NCBI GenBank assembly: GCA_963820185.1
Contig: CAWFYV010000007.1
Span: 434,001-498,000 of the forward strand
Origin: Aquilonibacter sp963820185
GTDB taxonomy: Bacteria > Vulcanimicrobiota > Vulcanimicrobiia > Vulcanimicrobiales > Vulcanimicrobiaceae
Length of the DNA: 64,000 nucleotides
Direction: 5' to 3'
Shown here: positions 33,754 through 42,684 of the stretch, piece by piece
Numbering within the stretch: the first letter of the stretch is position 1
How the letters are laid out: every line of letters starts with the position of its first letter
Program-made: the position numbers and the translations under genes
Notes under the pieces: generated by a model
Databases searched by the model: none
Seen by the model: only the letters and a program-made list of their open reading frames with translations
Told to the model about the DNA's origin: nothing

Positions 33754-36700
33754 ATGAAGCTCCGCTACGTCGTCGCGTTTGCAAGTCTCTCAATCTCCGG
33801 CTGCGCGGCGCCGAGCGTTCATGCCGACTTCTCGGCACGGACTGCGCCGCGTGCAACGATTGCACCGGCCGATTTTGGTGCGCTGAAGTGGCGCGTCATC
33901 GGCCCCGCCGTGATGGGCGGACGACTCGATGCGGTTGCGGGCGTGCCCGGCGACCCGAAGACGATCTATCTCGGACATTCCTCGGGGGGACTCTACGCGT
34001 CAACCGATGGTGGAATGACGTTCGCGCCGATCTTCGATGCGGGCCGCACGACGGCGATCGGTGCAATTGCGGTCGCGCCCTCGAATCCACGGGTACTCTA
34101 CGCCGGCACGGGCGAGAGCTTTCCGCGTAACACCGCTGCGCTCGGTGACGGTGTGTATCGCTCCGACGACGCAGGGAAGACGTGGCGTTCGTGCGGGCTT
34201 GCGGGCACGCAACATATCGCGAAAATCGCGATCGATCCGAACGATGCAAATATTGCGCTGGCCGCGGCGCTGGGTCCGGAATTTGCGCCAGGCGGGGAGC
34301 GCGGTGTCTATCGCACGACCGACGGGTGTCACACCTGGCAACGCGTGATCTACGTCAATCCGACGACCGGCGGCAGTGATGTCGCGTTCGATCCCACCAA
34401 TCCGCAGGTCGCGTTCGCGGGAACATTTGATTTCTTGCGGCAACCGTGGATCTTTCGCGGCGGCGGCGTGGGGAGTGGGCTCTACCGCTCGACCGACGGC
34501 GGCGCGACCTGGACGAAACTCACCGATCCGGCCCGTCACGATGGTTTGCCGGGCGGCATCATCAATCGTGTCGGACTTTCAATTAGCGCACATCACTCGA
34601 ACGTAATCTATGCCATCGTACCGACGAAGAAGGGCGTGCTCTATCGCTCCGACGACGGCGGGCTTCAGTGGAAGCTTGTCAATAAGAATCCCGACCTCGT
34701 TTTCCGCCCGTTCTACTTCAGCCAGGTGCGGGTGGATCCGGATCGTCCCGACGTCGTGTGGAATATCTCGGGCGGCTTGCAGCGCTCGACGAACGGCGGC
34801 AAGAAATTTCACGGCGTCGATGCCGGTGGCGACAATCACGATCTCTGGATCGACCCGAAGAATCACGCACGCGTGTTACTCGGCAGCGACATGGGCTTCG
34901 ATCTGAGCAACGACGACGGCAAGACGTGGTCGTTCGTCAACACGGTGCCGTTTTCGCAGATCTATCGTGTGGGCTACGATCGCGACGTACCGTATCACGT
35001 GATGGGCGGCATGCAAGATCACGAAGTGTGGTGGGGACCAAACACGCTATGGAACGACACCGGCGTGTCGAACGGTTCGTGGCGCAACATCTCAGATTGG
35101 GGTGACGGCCAGTACGCGTGGCCCGATCCGCGCGATAGCACGATCATCTACGAAGACACGCACTTCGGCGATCTCACGCGCCGCAATCTCGTGACGGGCG
35201 AGGCGCGCTACATCGGGCCGCAACCGATGATTACCTTTGGTACTGGTGCGGGCTCGTCGAAGTATCGCTTCAATTGGAGCGCACCGCTCGTGGTCTCGCG
35301 CTACAATTCGAGCGCGATCTACTACGGGGGTAACGTGCTCTTTCGCTCGTTCGATCGCGGACAGTCATGGCAAGTTATCAGTCCGGATCTCACGCAGCCG
35401 TGCGATCCCTCGTGGCTATTGCCCAGCGGCGGCCCGATCACGCACGACAACACGAATGCGGAGACCTACTGCACGATCTATGCGATAGCCGAGGGGTCGG
35501 CGGCCGGTTCGATTTGGGCCGGCACCGACGACGGCCACCTTTATCGCACGCGCGACGATGGCGCGTCGTGGGTCGACGTCGGCAAGAACATCTCGGGCGT
35601 CCCCGCGCACGCGATCGTTGCGTCGATCGAAACCTCGAAGGCCGACGCGGGCGTGGCCTACGTCACGTTCGATGCGCATCGTTTGGGCGATACGCATCCC
35701 TACGTCTATACGACGCGCGACAGCGGCGCGAGTTGGACGCGCATCGACCGCGGCTTGCCGCTCTGGGCCTATGTCCTTCGCGAAGATCCGCGCGCGCCGT
35801 CGTTGCTCTTTGCCGGCACCGAAGACGGACTGTGGGTCTCGTTCGATCGTGGTGCGCACTGGCAAGATTTTCGCTTGGGGATGAACCACGTGCCGGTGTA
35901 CGATCTGCAAATTCAGCCCGACGCGAACGATCTTATCGCGGGCACCCATGGGCGCGGCTTTGCGATCCTCGACGACATCGCGCCGCTCGAAGGTTTGACG
36001 CGCGCGGTGCAGGGTGAGGTCGCACTCTTCATACCTGCGGACGCCTGGCGTTATACGTCGCGCCCGTACTACGATATCGGACAGAATGCGTTTGTCGCCG
36101 ACAACAAACCCTACGGCGCCGTCATTTCGTACTATCTAAAGCCGCACGCTATCATCCCGAGCGTAGCGAAGCGTAGTCGAGGGACGAAGGTAAAGAAGGG
36201 CAAGAAAGCGCCGCCGAAAGAGAAGGTGACGATCGAGATCGTCGACGCGGGTGGCAAGGTCGTGCGTCATCTCGACGGCACGGCGCAGGGCGGTGTGAAT
36301 CGCGTGGTGTGGGATTTGACCGCGGACGCGCCGGGCAGGCCCCACACCGTGCAAGATCCGCGGCCGTTCTACGTGTTTTATCCACTCGAAATCGACGGCC
36401 CCGAAGTGTTGCCCGGTACGTACACCGTGCACGTTCACGCGCGCAAAGCGACGCTCAGCGTGCCCGTGCGCGTGCGGTTCGATCCGCAGAGCGATGCAAC
36501 GATCTCGCAACTGCGCGCGCAGTATGATGCGCTCGCGCGGCTTGCCGCCGATCAGGAGCGTGGCGAAGTGTGGCTTGCGCAGTTGAAGAATCGTGGCCCG
36601 AAAGCAAAAGGGCTTACGGATGAACTGCGCAACGGCAACGGCACGCAGAACTCCGGCTATCGGCAACCGGCGAAGGTGATCGATCAAATCGCATACCTGC

Positions 36701-36873
36701 GCCACATCATTGCGAGCGCGTACGAGGGACCGACCGATGCGCAGGCAGCGTTGATGCACGTGTACGAAAAGCAACTCGACGCGATTGGGAAGAAGGTAGC
36801 GGCACTACACTTACCGCAGCACCCGACGTCGCCCGGCAAGAGGGGAGTTCCGCGTGGGCATCATCATCGATAG
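33754..36873 (+). CDS. Large exported BNR/sortilin-like beta-propeller protein
   Basis: A 1039-residue protein with an N-terminal lipoprotein-like signal (YVVAFASLSISGC). Repeated BNR/Asp-box motifs follow (STDGGMTF, SDDAGKTWRS, STDGGATWTKL, SDDGGLQWKLV, SNDDGKTWSFV, RDDGASWVDV, TRDSGASWTRI), forming one or two propellers in the first ~700 residues. A C-terminal beta-sandwich and helical tail complete it. These sortilin/Vps10-like 'glycosyl hydrolase' annotations rarely have proven activity; a role in polymer or peptide binding outside the cell is likely. The C-terminal domain contains a 34-bp REP-like insert (36152-36185). The GTG of the next gene overlaps its end by 20 bp. Confidence 0.82.
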   Translation: MKLRYVVAFASLSISGCAAPSVHADFSARTAPRATIAPADFGALKWRVIGPAVMGGRLDAVAGVPGDPKTIYLGHSSGGLYASTDGGMTFAPIFDAGRTTAIGAIAVAPSNPRVLYAGTGESFPRNTAALGDGVYRSDDAGKTWRSCGLAGTQHIAKIAIDPNDANIALAAALGPEFAPGGERGVYRTTDGCHTWQRVIYVNPTTGGSDVAFDPTNPQVAFAGTFDFLRQPWIFRGGGVGSGLYRSTDGGATWTKLTDPARHDGLPGGIINRVGLSISAHHSNVIYAIVPTKKGVLYRSDDGGLQWKLVNKNPDLVFRPFYFSQVRVDPDRPDVVWNISGGLQRSTNGGKKFHGVDAGGDNHDLWIDPKNHARVLLGSDMGFDLSNDDGKTWSFVNTVPFSQIYRVGYDRDVPYHVMGGMQDHEVWWGPNTLWNDTGVSNGSWRNISDWGDGQYAWPDPRDSTIIYEDTHFGDLTRRNLVTGEARYIGPQPMITFGTGAGSSKYRFNWSAPLVVSRYNSSAIYYGGNVLFRSFDRGQSWQVISPDLTQPCDPSWLLPSGGPITHDNTNAETYCTIYAIAEGSAAGSIWAGTDDGHLYRTRDDGASWVDVGKNISGVPAHAIVASIETSKADAGVAYVTFDAHRLGDTHPYVYTTRDSGASWTRIDRGLPLWAYVLREDPRAPSLLFAGTEDGLWVSFDRGAHWQDFRLGMNHVPVYDLQIQPDANDLIAGTHGRGFAILDDIAPLEGLTRAVQGEVALFIPADAWRYTSRPYYDIGQNAFVADNKPYGAVISYYLKPHAIIPSVAKRSRGTKVKKGKKAPPKEKVTIEIVDAGGKVVRHLDGTAQGGVNRVVWDLTADAPGRPHTVQDPRPFYVFYPLEIDGPEVLPGTYTVHVHARKATLSVPVRVRFDPQSDATISQLRAQYDALARLAADQERGEVWLAQLKNRGPKAKGLTDELRNGNGTQNSGYRQPAKVIDQIAYLRHIIASAYEGPTDAQAALMHVYEKQLDAIGKKVAALHLPQHPTSPGKRGVPRGHHHR
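36152..36185 (+). repeat. REP-like repeat arm inside a coding sequence
   Basis: TCATCCCGAGCGTAGCGAAG and the following 14 bases match the left arm of the palindromic element at 57771-58029. Here the arm is read in frame as IIPSVAKRSRGT inside the BNR protein and is followed by a Lys-rich run. Confidence 0.75.
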
Positions 36874-37264
36874 CCTCGATCACCTCGTGCTTAACGTCCA
36901 TGATGTCGCGGTCTCGGCCGCGTGGTATCAGCGCGTGCTCGGCATGCGCCGGGAAGATTTCACGCCGCCGGGTGCGTCGAACGCGCGCACCGCGCTCAAA
37001 TTCGGTCGACAAAAGATGAACCTTCGCCCAGCCTCGGCGAGCATCGACGAGTGGTTTACCGGGGGCGCGGTCGCGCCGGGCAGCAGCGACCTTTGTTTCT
37101 TGACGAAGAGCGAACCGCCGGAGGTGGTTGCGCATCTGCACGGACTCGACGTAGCGATCGAAAAAGGTCCGGTCGAACGGCAGGGCGCTTTGGGCACATT
37201 GCGCTCGGTCTATTGCCGAGATCCCGACGGCAATCTCATCGAGATCGCATCGTACAAGGCGTAA
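36854..37264 (+). CDS. VOC-family (glyoxalase/bleomycin resistance fold) protein
   Basis: A 136-residue vicinal oxygen chelate fold: SLDHLVLNVHDVAVSAAWYQRVLGMR forms the first beta-alpha-beta-beta unit with a metal-ligand His, and VYCRDPDGNLIEIASY closes the second with a Glu ligand. These proteins act as metal-dependent lyases, isomerases or binding proteins; the substrate is unknown. It starts with GTG inside the end of the BNR gene and leads straight into the next gene. Confidence 0.85.
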   Translation: MGIIIDSLDHLVLNVHDVAVSAAWYQRVLGMRREDFTPPGASNARTALKFGRQKMNLRPASASIDEWFTGGAVAPGSSDLCFLTKSEPPEVVAHLHGLDVAIEKGPVERQGALGTLRSVYCRDPDGNLIEIASYKA

Positions 37265-37555
37265 ATGAGCTTCGTCGGCAAGGCGCTGGAGCCCGAAGGC
37301 GCACTCGATACGGGCGCGCTTGCGCAAGGTGAGCCATCACTGCCCCATGCTTTTACCTGGAATCACGATCGCATCGAGGTCGGCACAGTGCGGAAAACCT
37401 GGCGCTCGACCAAAGACGACCGTGGCGATACCTACGTCAAGAAGCACTGGTTTGAATTCGAAACGACCGATGGGCGCATTGCCGTCGTGTACTTCGACCG
37501 TGGCGCACGCAAAGGTGCACCGCGTTGGTGGTTGTATACTCTTTCCTCGGAATAG
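37265..37555 (+). CDS. Small conserved-looking protein, 96 residues
   Basis: An acidic protein without signal peptide. The core AFTWNHDRIEVGTVRKTWRS, KKHWFEFETTDGRIAVVYFD and RWWLYTLSSE looks like a small all-beta barrel reminiscent of DUF6504-type proteins; I am not certain. The start codon directly follows the upstream stop (37262-37264), so it belongs to the VOC gene's operon. Confidence 0.65.
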   Translation: MSFVGKALEPEGALDTGALAQGEPSLPHAFTWNHDRIEVGTVRKTWRSTKDDRGDTYVKKHWFEFETTDGRIAVVYFDRGARKGAPRWWLYTLSSE

Positions 37556-37563
37556 GAGGAGCC

Positions 37564-37707
37564 ATGTTGTCAACCGAGGAGATCGAGTTGAAAAAGGCTG
37601 CAGCGTTGTTGACGGCGTCGATGCTGGACAACCACAGCGGCGATTGGGATGGCGAGCAGACGGCGCAAGCCTTTCGTACGATCTATCAAGCACTGCGTGA
37701 CACGTAG
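37564..37707 (+). CDS. Small 47-residue helical protein
   Basis: A perfect AGGAGG (37554-37559) stands four bases before ATG 37564. The product is soluble and helical: MLSTEEIELKKAAALLTASM, then DWDGEQTAQAFRTIYQALRDT. No known family. The strong ribosome binding site and position eight bases after the previous stop make it a convincing small gene. Confidence 0.65.
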   Translation: MLSTEEIELKKAAALLTASMLDNHSGDWDGEQTAQAFRTIYQALRDT

Positions 37708-37733
37708 ATACCGCCAAATCTCGAGGATTCGCT

Positions 37734-38384
37734 TCATAAAACGGCGTGGGTCAGCGATCGTGCCCACCCGCTACGCATCAACAGACCGAGCACGGCACCA
37801 TAGATCAAATGTCCGCAGAGACTCAACGTAAAGCTCAGCGGCGTGAGCTTGAAGAGCATTTCCTGCCCACGTGGCGCGACGATCAATATGCCAATGAGGC
37901 ATAACCAAACCGCGACGCCATAGATGACGCCGTTCAGAACCGTGTTCGCGGTGAGTTTGCGTAGCAGCGGATAGATAGCGACGAACGCCATGCCCATACC
38001 GCCGCCGTCGCCGATGTAGCGATACAGGTAGCCGATAGCCGGATGCGCCTTGTGGTCGCCGATTAGCCAATACCCGAGCCGCGGGATAAAATCGTGCCAC
38101 AGGCCGACCAGCACGAACGGTAGGCGGAAGAGATCGTACACCGACACGGCGATTACGCCGAAGACGAAGCCGCCGAGCGCGATCGGGCGATAATTCGGCC
38201 TGAGCCACACCAACTCGGCCAGCACCGCGACACCCGGAAGCACCAAGACGGTCACCGTCGTAACGAAGCTCTCTTCGCCAAAGAAGATCGCTGCCGCAAG
38301 CGCTGATATCGGCGCGAAGCCGACGGCTGCGATCACGAATCGGATCGCAAGGTCACGGCGGCTGCTGCGATGTCTTGCGGTCAC
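37734..38384 (-). CDS. Integral membrane protein of unknown function
   Basis: A 216-residue protein with about six membrane helices (AVGFAPISALAAAIFF, VLVLPGVAVLAELVWL, GFVFGVIAVSVYDLF, VLNGVIYGVAVWLCLIGILIV, LCGHLIYGAVLGLLM) and a hydrophilic loop with GDHKAHPAIGYLYRYIGDGGG. I do not recognise the family. It lies 15 bases upstream of the ettA stop in minus-strand order. Confidence 0.65.
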   Translation of the reverse strand: MTARHRSSRRDLAIRFVIAAVGFAPISALAAAIFFGEESFVTTVTVLVLPGVAVLAELVWLRPNYRPIALGGFVFGVIAVSVYDLFRLPFVLVGLWHDFIPRLGYWLIGDHKAHPAIGYLYRYIGDGGGMGMAFVAIYPLLRKLTANTVLNGVIYGVAVWLCLIGILIVAPRGQEMLFKLTPLSFTLSLCGHLIYGAVLGLLMRSGWARSLTHAVL

Positions 38385-38399
38385 AGGCTACTCCATCGT

Positions 38400-40067
38400 T
38401 TAATTCAACGAGAGCGGGCGATAGCGGATACGTTTTGGCCGCGCGGCTTCTTCACCGAGGCGTTTGATCTTGTCGGCTTCGTACTCGTGGTAGTTGCCCT
38501 CGAAGAACTGCACGCGACTGTCGCCTTCGAAGGCGAGGATGTGCGTCGCGATGCGGTCGAGGAACCAGCGGTCGTGACTTGTCACGAGGACCGTGCCGGC
38601 AAATTCCGCGAGCGCGTCTTCGAGCGCACGCAAGGTCTCGACATCGAGGTCGTTCGACGGTTCGTCGAGCAGCAGCACGTTGGCGCCGGCGAGCAGCGTC
38701 TTTGCCAGATGCAACCGTCCGCGTTCGCCGCCGGAGAGCGCTCCGACGTTCTTCTGTTGATCGGCGCCCTTGAAGTTGAAGCGTCCGAGATAGGCTCGCG
38801 AGTTCATTTCAAAGCGGCCGACTTGTAAGAGATCTTGGCCGCCGCTGACGTCTTCCCACGCGGTCTTGCCGCTATCGAGTGCTTCACGGCTTTGATCGAC
38901 GAGGGCGAGCTTCACGCTCGGCCCGATGACGATCTCGCCCGCGTCGGGTTTTTCCTTACCGGCGATCATGCGGAAGAGCGTGGTTTTGCCGGCGCCGTTG
39001 GGGCCGATGATCCCGACGATCGCGCCCGGCGGGATCACAAAGCTCACATCGTCCATCAAGAGCTTCTCGCCGTAGGCCTTGCGCACGTTCTTGAGTTCGA
39101 TGACCTTCTCGCCGAGACGCTCTGCGACCGGAATGAACATCTCTTGCGTTTCGTTGCGTTTCTGATATTCGTAGGTCGAGAGTTCCTCAAAGCGTGCGAT
39201 GCGGCTCTTGCTCTTGGACTGCCGGCCTTTGGGACCCTGACGCACCCACTCGAGTTCGCGTTTGAGCGCTTTCTGGCGAGCCGACTCCGCAGCTTCCTCG
39301 GACGCCAGGCGCTCTTGTTTCTGATCGAGCCACGAGCTGTAGTTGCCCTTCCACGGAATGCCGCGACCACGATCGAGTTCGAGAATCCATTCGGCCGCGT
39401 TGTCGAGGAAATAGCGATCGTGCGTGATCGCCACGACCGTGCCGGGAAAGCGTTGCAGAAACTGTTCGAGCCATTCGACGCTCTCGGCATCGAGGTGGTT
39501 TGTCGGTTCGTCGAGCAGCAACATGCCGGGTTTCGAGATCAACAAGCGGCAGAGCGCAACGCGGCGTTTCTCGCCGCCCGAGAGTGGTCCGATCTTCGCA
39601 TCCCACGGCGGCAGGCGCAGCGCATCGGCCGCAATCTCGAGCTGCTGATCGAGATCGTCGCCGGCAGCTTGAAGAATCGCTTCGAGTTTTGACTGCTCTT
39701 CGGCGAGTTTGTCGAAATCCGCCTCGGGATTCCCGTACTCGCCGTAAAGTGCTTCGAGCCGCTTGCGCGCAGCCAGCAACTCGCCCAGACCCTCTTCGAC
39801 CGCCTCGCGTACGCTGAGATTGGGATCGAGCTTCGGCTCTTGTTCTAAGAAGCCGATCGTCAGATTTGGCGCCGGCGCAGCGTCGCCATCGAACTCGGTG
39901 TCGACGCCCGCCATGATGCGCAGTAGCGAGGACTTTCCTGCGCCGTTGAGACCGAGAATTCCGATCTTTGCACCGGGGAAGAAGCTCAGTGAAATATCTT
40001 TGAGGATCTGGCGTTTCGGCGGCACCGTCTTGCCGACGCGAAACATGGAATACACATATTCAGGCAC
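38400..40067 (-). CDS. ettA: Energy-dependent translational throttle ABC-F ATPase
   Basis: A 555-residue ABC-F protein with two nucleotide-binding domains and no membrane part. Walker A motifs are GLNGAGKSS and GPNGAGKTT, and signature motifs LSGGEKRRVAL and LSGGERGRLHL precede the Walker B/LLLDEPTNHLDAES and LLLDEPSNDLDVET. The arm and P-site tRNA interaction linker between domains is present. The N-terminal MPEYVYSMFRVGKTVPPKRQILKDISLSFFPG is characteristic of EttA, which gates the first elongation steps according to ATP/ADP ratio on the ribosome. Confidence 0.95.
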   Translation of the reverse strand: MPEYVYSMFRVGKTVPPKRQILKDISLSFFPGAKIGILGLNGAGKSSLLRIMAGVDTEFDGDAAPAPNLTIGFLEQEPKLDPNLSVREAVEEGLGELLAARKRLEALYGEYGNPEADFDKLAEEQSKLEAILQAAGDDLDQQLEIAADALRLPPWDAKIGPLSGGEKRRVALCRLLISKPGMLLLDEPTNHLDAESVEWLEQFLQRFPGTVVAITHDRYFLDNAAEWILELDRGRGIPWKGNYSSWLDQKQERLASEEAAESARQKALKRELEWVRQGPKGRQSKSKSRIARFEELSTYEYQKRNETQEMFIPVAERLGEKVIELKNVRKAYGEKLLMDDVSFVIPPGAIVGIIGPNGAGKTTLFRMIAGKEKPDAGEIVIGPSVKLALVDQSREALDSGKTAWEDVSGGQDLLQVGRFEMNSRAYLGRFNFKGADQQKNVGALSGGERGRLHLAKTLLAGANVLLLDEPSNDLDVETLRALEDALAEFAGTVLVTSHDRWFLDRIATHILAFEGDSRVQFFEGNYHEYEADKIKRLGEEAARPKRIRYRPLSLN

Positions 40068-40087
40068 GGCGTGATACTTCGGAATGT

Positions 40088-40110
40088 GTCACCCTGAGCC
40101 TGTCGAAGGG
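40088..40110 (+). repeat. Single REP-like arm (CACCCTGAGC type)
   Basis: The sequence tcaccctgagcctgtcgaag is a common half of bacterial REP palindromes. In one frame it would add CHPEPVEG to the next protein, a well-known false N-terminus. Confidence 0.55.
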
Positions 40111-40116
40111 GCGAGC

Positions 40117-40713
40117 ATGCTCGGACTGCTCCTTGCGGCGGTGCTCGCGAGTCCGCTGCCAACGAACCCGCCGATTTGCGTGCAGTACTTTCACGACGCA
40201 TGCAGCGAGGCGACCGGCCAATGGTTGCCGCAGTTTGCAACGCCGGACACGTTTTGGGACGACGCGACCCACATCACGCAGCGCGACAGCTTTACGCTGA
40301 GCACGAATAGCGGCACCCCCGTCGTCTTCACGATCAACTTGCAGAAGGCGCGCGTGACCTATGACAGGGCGCATCGCATCGTGTTCTACGAAACCGGCTG
40401 TTGCTCGTGGGAAGAAATTGTACTTGCGTATCAGTCGACGCTGGCACCAAAATCGCTGATGAATCGCGATCTCTCAACGCTGAAGACGGCGCGCGGCGTA
40501 AGACTTGGCATGACACCCGGCGCAGTGATCGGTATCTACGGCGCTGCCAAACCGCAGTTCGTCAAGGGACACGGTCGCGTCAGCGTGCTTGCATATACCA
40601 CCTGGCCGCCGCGCAACAAGCTCTCAAAGACGCACAGCGAGTGCGGTCAATTTCAGAACTTCTATTTTCGAAACGACCGCCTGGTGGAGATCCAGCTAGG
40701 TAACGGCTGTTAA
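40117..40713 (+). CDS. Exported protein of unknown function, 198 residues
   Basis: From ATG 40117 the protein starts with a signal peptide (MLGLLLAAVLASPLPTNPP). A Cys-rich secreted domain follows, with IQVQYFHDAC-like start, TGCCSWEEIVL in the middle and HSECGQFQNFYF and LGNGC at the end. GAAGGGG upstream is partly from the REP arm. An in-frame ATG 40084 would include the REP and is rejected. No family recognised; a helix-grip or SH3-like small exported domain is possible. It is convergent with the FUSC gene. Confidence 0.6.
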   Translation: MLGLLLAAVLASPLPTNPPICVQYFHDACSEATGQWLPQFATPDTFWDDATHITQRDSFTLSTNSGTPVVFTINLQKARVTYDRAHRIVFYETGCCSWEEIVLAYQSTLAPKSLMNRDLSTLKTARGVRLGMTPGAVIGIYGAAKPQFVKGHGRVSVLAYTTWPPRNKLSKTHSECGQFQNFYFRNDRLVEIQLGNGC

Positions 40714-42684
40714 TCCGTTTTGTTCCACAACTCGACGATGGTATTGGTGCTGTCGACGGCGCGGTCGCAGCTCGCAAGCAAGGCCGTCGTCGAGGGACCG
40801 GTGTCGGTCTCGAGCGCACTTGCGACCTCGTGCGTACGCGTCGCGCAACCCAGATGTGTGGTCGATGGAAGTGCCGGCAAACGCGCGCGCAAGCGATTCG
40901 AGCTGCGGATATGCCGGCGTTTGCGGATCTTGGTAGAGGCTCGACAGCGCCGTGTTCGCGAGGCCCAGCCGCTGACTTGCCGCCATGATACCGAGCGCGA
41001 CCTCCGGATCGATTTCGTGCGTATGTCCGGGCTCGCTCAACATCCGTTCGAGGGATTCGTCCGCGATAGCGCGTGCGCTCCACAACGTCGTGCGTTCGGC
41101 TCGCAGCTTTGTGAAATCGCGCTGAGCCGGATCGATTAGTCCCGCCAGGAGTAACCGCGTATGGTCGAGCGACGCGTTCACAAGCGCGCGCAACGCAACG
41201 CGCGTATGCGCCGACTCCCACGTCGGCCAAATGACATACGATGCCATCGCGAGCAGGCCGCCGATGACCGTCGCGACTAAGCGGTTTTGCACGGCGGTAG
41301 CTTCGGGCGTTCCCAAGAGGGCGAGCAAGAAAACAACGTAGGCGGTAACCGTGACGCTGAAGAGACCGTAGTTGAGTTGGAATGCCGCGTAACTGATCGC
41401 CGCAAAGAGGATTGCAAATGCCAGCGTTACGTGTGGCGTATTCGGTACCGCAAGCACGATCGCGGTTGCGGCGACGACGCCGACGATCGTTCCGGCGATG
41501 CGCGCAATACCGCGTGAGAGCGTTGTCGTAAAGTCAGGACGCAAGACGAGCACAGCCGTCAGCGTGATCCAATAGCCGCGCTGAATCGGCAAGACGTCGG
41601 CAAGCACACCCGCCGCCGCGAGCGTTACCGCGAGGCGAACCGCATGACGCCCGAATGGCGAGCGGAGATGGAAGTGATCGCGCAGTACCGCAAGCGGACC
41701 CTCAAAGCTCGGCAGGTGTGCGGGATAGTGCAGCTCGGGCAACGCAAATCCGCCCAGCGGAACGCTGGCAGATCGCCATGCGGCGCGCAGTTGCCCGTAG
41801 AGGGCGCGTACGTTGGGATCGCTCGTCTCTGCATTGATCGTGCCGTACAGCGCAACGTCCTTCGGCTCTTTGGCGTCGTCGAGGGCCTGCGCGATCTCAT
41901 CGAGTACTTGGGCGATCACTGGGCGAAGGCGCGCATATTTCTCGCCACCGACGGTTGTAAGGAGCGCGAGCGACGAGCGGATGCGAACGGCTTCATCGAG
42001 TAGGCTTTGAAACGCCGCGAGCACCAGCGGACGGCCGAAGGGTCGCGGATCGGCAAGCGCCTTACGAACCGCGATGAGTTCGACGGTGGACGGCACGCGC
42101 GTCGATGCGTCGCTCGCTTGCGCGTACGCGGCAAGCTCGCGATAGGCGTTGGCGAGCGCGTGCCGTTCCTGCGGATAACGCTCGATCGGCCAGAGCACGA
42201 CGAGCAACAGCGTCTGGAGCAAGCCGCCGGCGAACATGACGAGCGCGGTTATTGCCGCAACGTGCGGTGTCATGGGATAGCGCTCGAAGATGATCAGCGC
42301 GGTAGTCGCGTTGACGCCGATCGCCGAGGCTCCGGGGCCGAGTGCCGCGATCATGCCGTAACCGAAGCCCCACACGGCGAGCGCCAAGATCGCGAGTTCT
42401 GCCGAGTGGGAACAGAGCGACGCGACCGCTGTCGACAGCGCCATCGCGAGAGCCATGCCGAGCATCGTGCCGGCGCGCGTGCGGTAGACGCCTTGCAGCG
42501 CTGCAAATCCCACGCTGAACGCGCCGATACCCGCGGCCACCGCGTAGATCGGGACGCCGCTGGCAAACCCTGCGAGTAGGGCGATCGCGACGCCGATGCC
42601 CGACCGCGCGGCGAAGACCGGCTCGACGCCGTTGCGTTCGATCCGAAATGCGCTGGTAACGATGCGTTGAATGGTCTGCTGCAT
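40696..42684 (-). CDS. FUSC-family membrane transporter (possible C-terminal frameshift)
   Basis: A 662-residue protein with two sets of hydrophobic helices separated by a cytoplasmic helical region, as in FUSC/aromatic acid exporter (AaeB-like) proteins: GIGVAIALLAGFASGVPIYAVAAGIG first, and HAVRLAVTLAAAGVLADVLP, GYWITLTAVLVLRPDF and GTIVGVVAATAIVLAV in the second set. The last ~45 residues in this frame are Arg-rich and unlike a protein end. A +1 frame gives HEVASALETDTGPS and ends at 40710-40712, sharing TTAA with the convergent gene. A one-base insertion near 40850 is likely. Confidence 0.8.
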   Translation of the reverse strand: MQQTIQRIVTSAFRIERNGVEPVFAARSGIGVAIALLAGFASGVPIYAVAAGIGAFSVGFAALQGVYRTRAGTMLGMALAMALSTAVASLCSHSAELAILALAVWGFGYGMIAALGPGASAIGVNATTALIIFERYPMTPHVAAITALVMFAGGLLQTLLLVVLWPIERYPQERHALANAYRELAAYAQASDASTRVPSTVELIAVRKALADPRPFGRPLVLAAFQSLLDEAVRIRSSLALLTTVGGEKYARLRPVIAQVLDEIAQALDDAKEPKDVALYGTINAETSDPNVRALYGQLRAAWRSASVPLGGFALPELHYPAHLPSFEGPLAVLRDHFHLRSPFGRHAVRLAVTLAAAGVLADVLPIQRGYWITLTAVLVLRPDFTTTLSRGIARIAGTIVGVVAATAIVLAVPNTPHVTLAFAILFAAISYAAFQLNYGLFSVTVTAYVVFLLALLGTPEATAVQNRLVATVIGGLLAMASYVIWPTWESAHTRVALRALVNASLDHTRLLLAGLIDPAQRDFTKLRAERTTLWSARAIADESLERMLSEPGHTHEIDPEVALGIMAASQRLGLANTALSSLYQDPQTPAYPQLESLARAFAGTSIDHTSGLRDAYARGRKCARDRHRSLDDGLACELRPRRRQHQYHRRVVEQNGLTAVT

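Noticed and set aside
40084..40116. Extended N-terminus MCHPEPVEG of the exported protein at 40117
   Set aside because: The extra residues are the translation of a REP arm; ATG 40117 gives a proper signal peptide.
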